Part shown: positions 39,985 through 43,043 of the stretch, in pieces
How the letters are laid out: each line of letters opens with the position of its first letter
How positions within the stretch are numbered: position 1 is the stretch's first letter
Source: an uncultured Collinsella sp.
Lineage (GTDB): Bacteria; Actinomycetota; Coriobacteriia; Coriobacteriales; Coriobacteriaceae
Assembly: GCA_902470905.1 (NCBI GenBank)
Contig: CABRIC010000011.1
Location: forward strand, 1-43,043
DNA length: 43,043 nt
Direction: 5' to 3'
Notes under the pieces: generated by a model
What the model was told of the DNA's origin: nothing
Databases searched by the model: none
Seen by the model: only the letters and a program-made list of their open reading frames with translations
Position numbers and translations under genes: made by a program

Positions 39985-40947
39985 ATGGCGGCGGAAACAC
40001 CGTGCTCGGTCCTCTACAACGACATCCGATCGTTCGGCGGTCTCAAGCATCTCGAGATTGCGCGAATGCTCATCAACGGCAATTCGTATGCAGGCAGTAC
40101 CCTGCTCGACAAATGCTCTACCAACCGCTCGTACCTCACTCGCTACATCGTCCACCGCGAGCCCGATCAGTGCGCGCCAGGTATCTACAATGACCTTACC
40201 GTCTCCACGCTTAACCTTGCCGCCGCCATTAGTAACAAGCTCGGCGGAGGCGATCGCGCCTATCAGAAAATATCCGAGCATTACAGCGGCCCGGCGGCCC
40301 AAGGCATGATGTCGATTCTCGCCGATTATGACCTCGACGACCGCCTCTACGCCAACGCCTTGGGGCGTATCAACAGCTCCGATGACCACAGCCCCCGCGA
40401 AAAAAGCACGCTCTTCTTGATGCTCTTTGTGGCAACGGGCGCACTTGCCGACCCCGTTCAAGGCGTGGCCACCGTCGAGCGCTTTTGCGACAGCAAGACG
40501 GGCGGGCACTTTGGCACCACCGAAACTACCGTTGGACGTGGCTTTATGGGCAGCCTGGAGCAGCCGCGCACCGTCGCCCCCAACCTCGGTCTGCTCAGGA
40601 CACATGCCGACAACTGCGTCGACATGCAAATCCATCCCCTCACACGCGATCCGCGCGGCACCGTGATTGGTTCTTTGCCCAAAACCTCGCCCAGCATCAC
40701 CGATGTGGGCACCGACGCATCGCGCGAGCATCTTCGCATTTGGCTTGAGGGTGAGCACTGGTACGCCCAGGGCCTTGGATCGACCAACGGCACGGTGCTC
40801 GAATCGGGTGCAGGCGACGGCGATATCGTAATCGAGCCGCCCCGCGACCAACGAGAGCCCGGCAAAATCTATCCCCCGGTGGAAATCGAAAACAGCGACA
40901 GACTTCATTTGGGTCTCTACACGACATTCCTTGTCATTGTGGACTAG
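39985..40947 (+). CDS. FHA domain protein with helical N-terminal part
   Basis: A 320-aa cytoplasmic protein. The first ~170 residues are helical and unassigned. Around residue 177 is TTETTVGRG, recalling the ETT phosphosite of GarA/OdhI, which folds back on its own FHA domain when phosphorylated. The FHA domain (~225-320) keeps SREH and STNGT, but the usual GR is GS (TVIGS), so one phosphate-contacting arginine is missing or displaced. It may bind weakly, or bind something other than pThr. ATG 39985 has GGGGAGG five bases upstream. The third kinase follows 170 bp later on the same strand. A GarA-like self-inhibiting switch is my inference. Confidence 0.82.
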   Translation: MAAETPCSVLYNDIRSFGGLKHLEIARMLINGNSYAGSTLLDKCSTNRSYLTRYIVHREPDQCAPGIYNDLTVSTLNLAAAISNKLGGGDRAYQKISEHYSGPAAQGMMSILADYDLDDRLYANALGRINSSDDHSPREKSTLFLMLFVATGALADPVQGVATVERFCDSKTGGHFGTTETTVGRGFMGSLEQPRTVAPNLGLLRTHADNCVDMQIHPLTRDPRGTVIGSLPKTSPSITDVGTDASREHLRIWLEGEHWYAQGLGSTNGTVLESGAGDGDIVIEPPRDQREPGKIYPPVEIENSDRLHLGLYTTFLVIVD

Positions 40948-41117
40948 CGCGTAGAGACGTGGAAAACAGGTGTCACTCGTCTTATATCATTTACGTTGCA
41001 CGCTGCACTATAAATAGCAATACGAGTCAGCTTATCGGCAAACACGTCTATCATGGGCTTTAATCGATAATCGCGTTCTCGGTGTGAGCACGCGGCCCCA
41101 CCAAACGAAGGAACGCC

Positions 41118-43043
41118 TTGGATACCACCAACACCGCCCCTAGCGACAAACTCATCCGTCTTGACACGTTCGACACCGCCGTAGCGGTCGACCCCAGTGC
41201 CGAGGATGATGCCAAGCGACGGTTTATGACGCTTATTCTTCAGACGACATACCGCGACGGCGGCAATATCGGACACGTGCTTCGCGCGACCAACACAAGC
41301 GGCGAGGTCTTTGCCGTCAAGCTGCTCAAGGACAACGCCATCCTTTCCGACCAGACACCCGACCGCTCCGCCGAGCAAGCGGCTGCGCACCTGGCCAATA
41401 CCGCCGCGCTGTTCGAGGAGTACCGTCATCTGTGCACTGTCTCGCACCTGCGCGGATTTCCGCGCGTCTATGGCTATGGATCGTGCGAGGACGACCCGCT
41501 CATCCTCATGGAGTGGGTCGAGGGCACCTCGCTCAAGCAGGCGCTGCCCTTGCTTCCGCACGATGCCTCGGGCGGGCTAACCACCCAGATGGTGGCCGCC
41601 GTTGGAAACGCCGTGCTTCGCGCACTCCTGATGACCCAGGGACTCGTAAATCCGGTCGTCCATCGCGACCTGTCGCCCGCCAATATCATGTTCCGTACCA
41701 CCAGTCGAACGCTCGAGCAGCAGATCGTCGATTGCTCCTTTGACCCCTGCCTCATCGACATGGGCTCCGCGACCATGGCCCTCGGCGATGACACGATCAC
41801 CCGGCGCGCCGACATCTGGCGCTTTGCCACGCCCGCATACGCCGCGCCCGAGATGCTCACGCAGGATATCGAAGGCATCGCGGCCCTTCGCCGCTCGCCC
41901 GCAATCGATGTCTACGCGCTTTCGAGCATTCTGTACCAGCTCTACAGCGGTCGCAAACCGTTCGATGTGGAGTCGACGGGTGCCGCGGCAACCGGTTCGT
42001 TCTACCTCATAAAGACCAAGACCAAGCCGGCGCCGCTCGAGCCGCGATGCAGTGACGACGAGGCGCTCGTCCAAATCATCATGAAAGGCATCTCAGTCGA
42101 GCAGCGTGATCGTCCCACCGAACAGCAGATGCTCGAGGTGCTCTCGGCATACCTCACCGATGCCGAATCCGAGGGCCGCGAGGGCGCGGGCAGTGACACC
42201 GCAATTGGCATCGACTCCGGTACGCACCTTAAGGTCGACGTCGCCGGCGAGCGAGCGCGAGAGATTCTGGAGCAGGCCCGGCACGATGCCATGACCCGCC
42301 GCCGCTTTATTATCGGTGGCGTTGTCGCAGCCGTTGCGGGGCTCGGCGTTATCGGGGCGGCAACCCATGGCTTTGGCATCCCCGACTACCTGGACGGCAT
42401 CCGCGGTTCGCTTGACGACTACACCTGGGATCAGCTGCAGGAGATTTCGCTCAAGATTAAGGCTGCCGAGACCCGTAGCGAGGCACGCGAGATTGCCAAG
42501 CGCTATCATCTGCTCGATAACAACGGGCATATTCCCTATCCATGTACCAAGCGTGTCACGCTCACCAACGGGCTGCAGGTCGGCGCGCAGCTTGTGGGCA
42601 TCCGCCACGACGAGCTTCTAGACGGGACGGGCAAGGCCGGACTGACGTTTATGTTCGATGCCGGCATTGCCGAGCGCGATGCCACGGCCCAACCGTTGAG
42701 CGCCGGCTGGGCAGATTGCGAGCTGCGGGAATGGCTCGACGGCGACGGCCTTAAGCTGCTGCCCAACGAGTTGCGCGCACTCATTAAATCTGTCAAAAAG
42801 ATCTCGAATAACGTTGGCGCTGCCAGAAGCGCATCGTGTCTGAGCGAGTTGCCCGCAACCCTTTGGCTGCCCGCCATGGTCGAGCTGTGCGGAGTGCAGC
42901 CGCCCGAGTCATTTGCCGAGGGCTTTCACTACCTGGCCGACATCTACAACGGCGAAGGCAAGGAGTACCAGCTGTTCCGCGAGCTCAAGGTAAGTCCGTA
43001 TACCACGAACGAGACGTTGGTTCGCCAGTGGAAGGGCAAGGAC
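41118..43043 (+). CDS. Membrane Ser/Thr kinase with extracytoplasmic DUF6273-like domain (partial)
   Basis: The gene runs off the window; 642 residues are visible and no stop is reached. The kinase domain (~20-345) has FAVKLL (ATP lysine), HRDLSPANIM, IDMGSA (DMG for DFG) and ATPAYAAPEM, and closely resembles the kinase at 37192. Near 395-415 is a basic-flanked membrane helix (RRRFIIGGVVAAVAGLGVIG). The outside part contains a DUF6273-like fold: YPCTKRVTL, AGWADCELREWLDGDGLKLLP, LIKSVKK and SELPATLWLPAMVEL. DUF6273 is a common Gram-positive extracellular domain of unknown role, here presumably the sensor. Translation starts at TTG 41118, with AAGGA at 41108-41112; the next in-frame ATG would cut into the kinase fold. 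A TATAAAT at 41009 may be its -10; no island palindrome is present. Confidence 0.9.
   Translation, partial: MDTTNTAPSDKLIRLDTFDTAVAVDPSAEDDAKRRFMTLILQTTYRDGGNIGHVLRATNTSGEVFAVKLLKDNAILSDQTPDRSAEQAAAHLANTAALFEEYRHLCTVSHLRGFPRVYGYGSCEDDPLILMEWVEGTSLKQALPLLPHDASGGLTTQMVAAVGNAVLRALLMTQGLVNPVVHRDLSPANIMFRTTSRTLEQQIVDCSFDPCLIDMGSATMALGDDTITRRADIWRFATPAYAAPEMLTQDIEGIAALRRSPAIDVYALSSILYQLYSGRKPFDVESTGAAATGSFYLIKTKTKPAPLEPRCSDDEALVQIIMKGISVEQRDRPTEQQMLEVLSAYLTDAESEGREGAGSDTAIGIDSGTHLKVDVAGERAREILEQARHDAMTRRRFIIGGVVAAVAGLGVIGAATHGFGIPDYLDGIRGSLDDYTWDQLQEISLKIKAAETRSEAREIAKRYHLLDNNGHIPYPCTKRVTLTNGLQVGAQLVGIRHDELLDGTGKAGLTFMFDAGIAERDATAQPLSAGWADCELREWLDGDGLKLLPNELRALIKSVKKISNNVGAARSASCLSELPATLWLPAMVELCGVQPPESFAEGFHYLADIYNGEGKEYQLFRELKVSPYTTNETLVRQWKGKD

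Noticed and set aside
31274..40947. Type VI secretion phospho-switch (PpkA/PppA/Fha/ClpV)
   Set aside because: Kinase, phosphatase, FHA and a Clp-like ATPase are all there, but no Tss, Hcp or VgrG gene is present and the organism looks Gram-positive. The analogy is functional at best.
40948..41117. Eighth copy of the island palindrome before the third kinase
   Set aside because: GTTGCACGCTGCAC near 40995 resembles it only over the first half and lacks the symmetric end and the 19-nt spacing.

Overview
The window reads as a chromosomal segment of a high-GC anaerobic actinobacterium. A member of the Coriobacteriia, probably Collinsella, fits best. This is an inference from GC-rich coding sequence, a glutamate-synthase-linked type of [FeFe] hydrogenase, ygiQ, and the style of the intergenic repeats; no rRNA or other marker gene is present to confirm it.

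Left part (1-13.1 kb), mostly housekeeping and metabolism: a YgiQ-type radical SAM protein (+); a CPBP membrane protease, an orphan RelB/DinJ-like antitoxin, a fused ABC permease-ATPase, its lipoprotein binding protein, an [FeFe] hydrogenase and a NuoF-stub/GltD flavoprotein fusion (all -); and a DEAD-box helicase with a very long RGG-type tail (-). Two unusual non-coding elements lie here: a ~145-bp foldback (9935-10078), and four tandem hairpins with an 80-bp period (12660-12958).

Right part (13.1-43.0 kb), an accessory signalling island. Leftward genes are a GNAT acetyltransferase and a small membrane protein. Rightward genes are a 1129-aa protein with three copies of a WGYN-type repeat, an unknown 423-aa protein, a membrane TrkA/RCK-like protein ending in a RyR domain, and a TIR-DUF4357 protein. 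These converge, at a bidirectional terminator near 23185, on a ten-gene leftward operon (37012 to 23255). In transcription order that operon encodes: a coiled-coil protein; a zinc-ribbon FHA protein; a small NrdG-like radical SAM protein; a ClpB-like AAA+ ATPase; a PP2C phosphatase; a 1383-aa membrane Ser/Thr kinase whose N-terminus is eleven ET(V/I)TV repeats; a small protein sharing the kinase's C-terminal domain; a membrane protein; and two membrane-anchored EF-hand/leucine-rich proteins. Beyond it are a second kinase (+), a zinc-ribbon/coiled-coil membrane protein (-), an FHA protein (+), and a third kinase with an extracytoplasmic DUF6273-like domain, cut by the window end.

The strongest new observation ties this island together. 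Seven of its promoters carry the same palindrome, ATGTTGCGCAACR, followed exactly 19 nt later by a -10-like hexamer pointing at the gene. I propose one co-regulated phosphothreonine signalling system (kinases, phosphatase, FHA readers, AAA+ machine, radical SAM enzyme) with likely defence or stress effectors (TIR, RyR-channel). Its regulator is not recognisable in the window.
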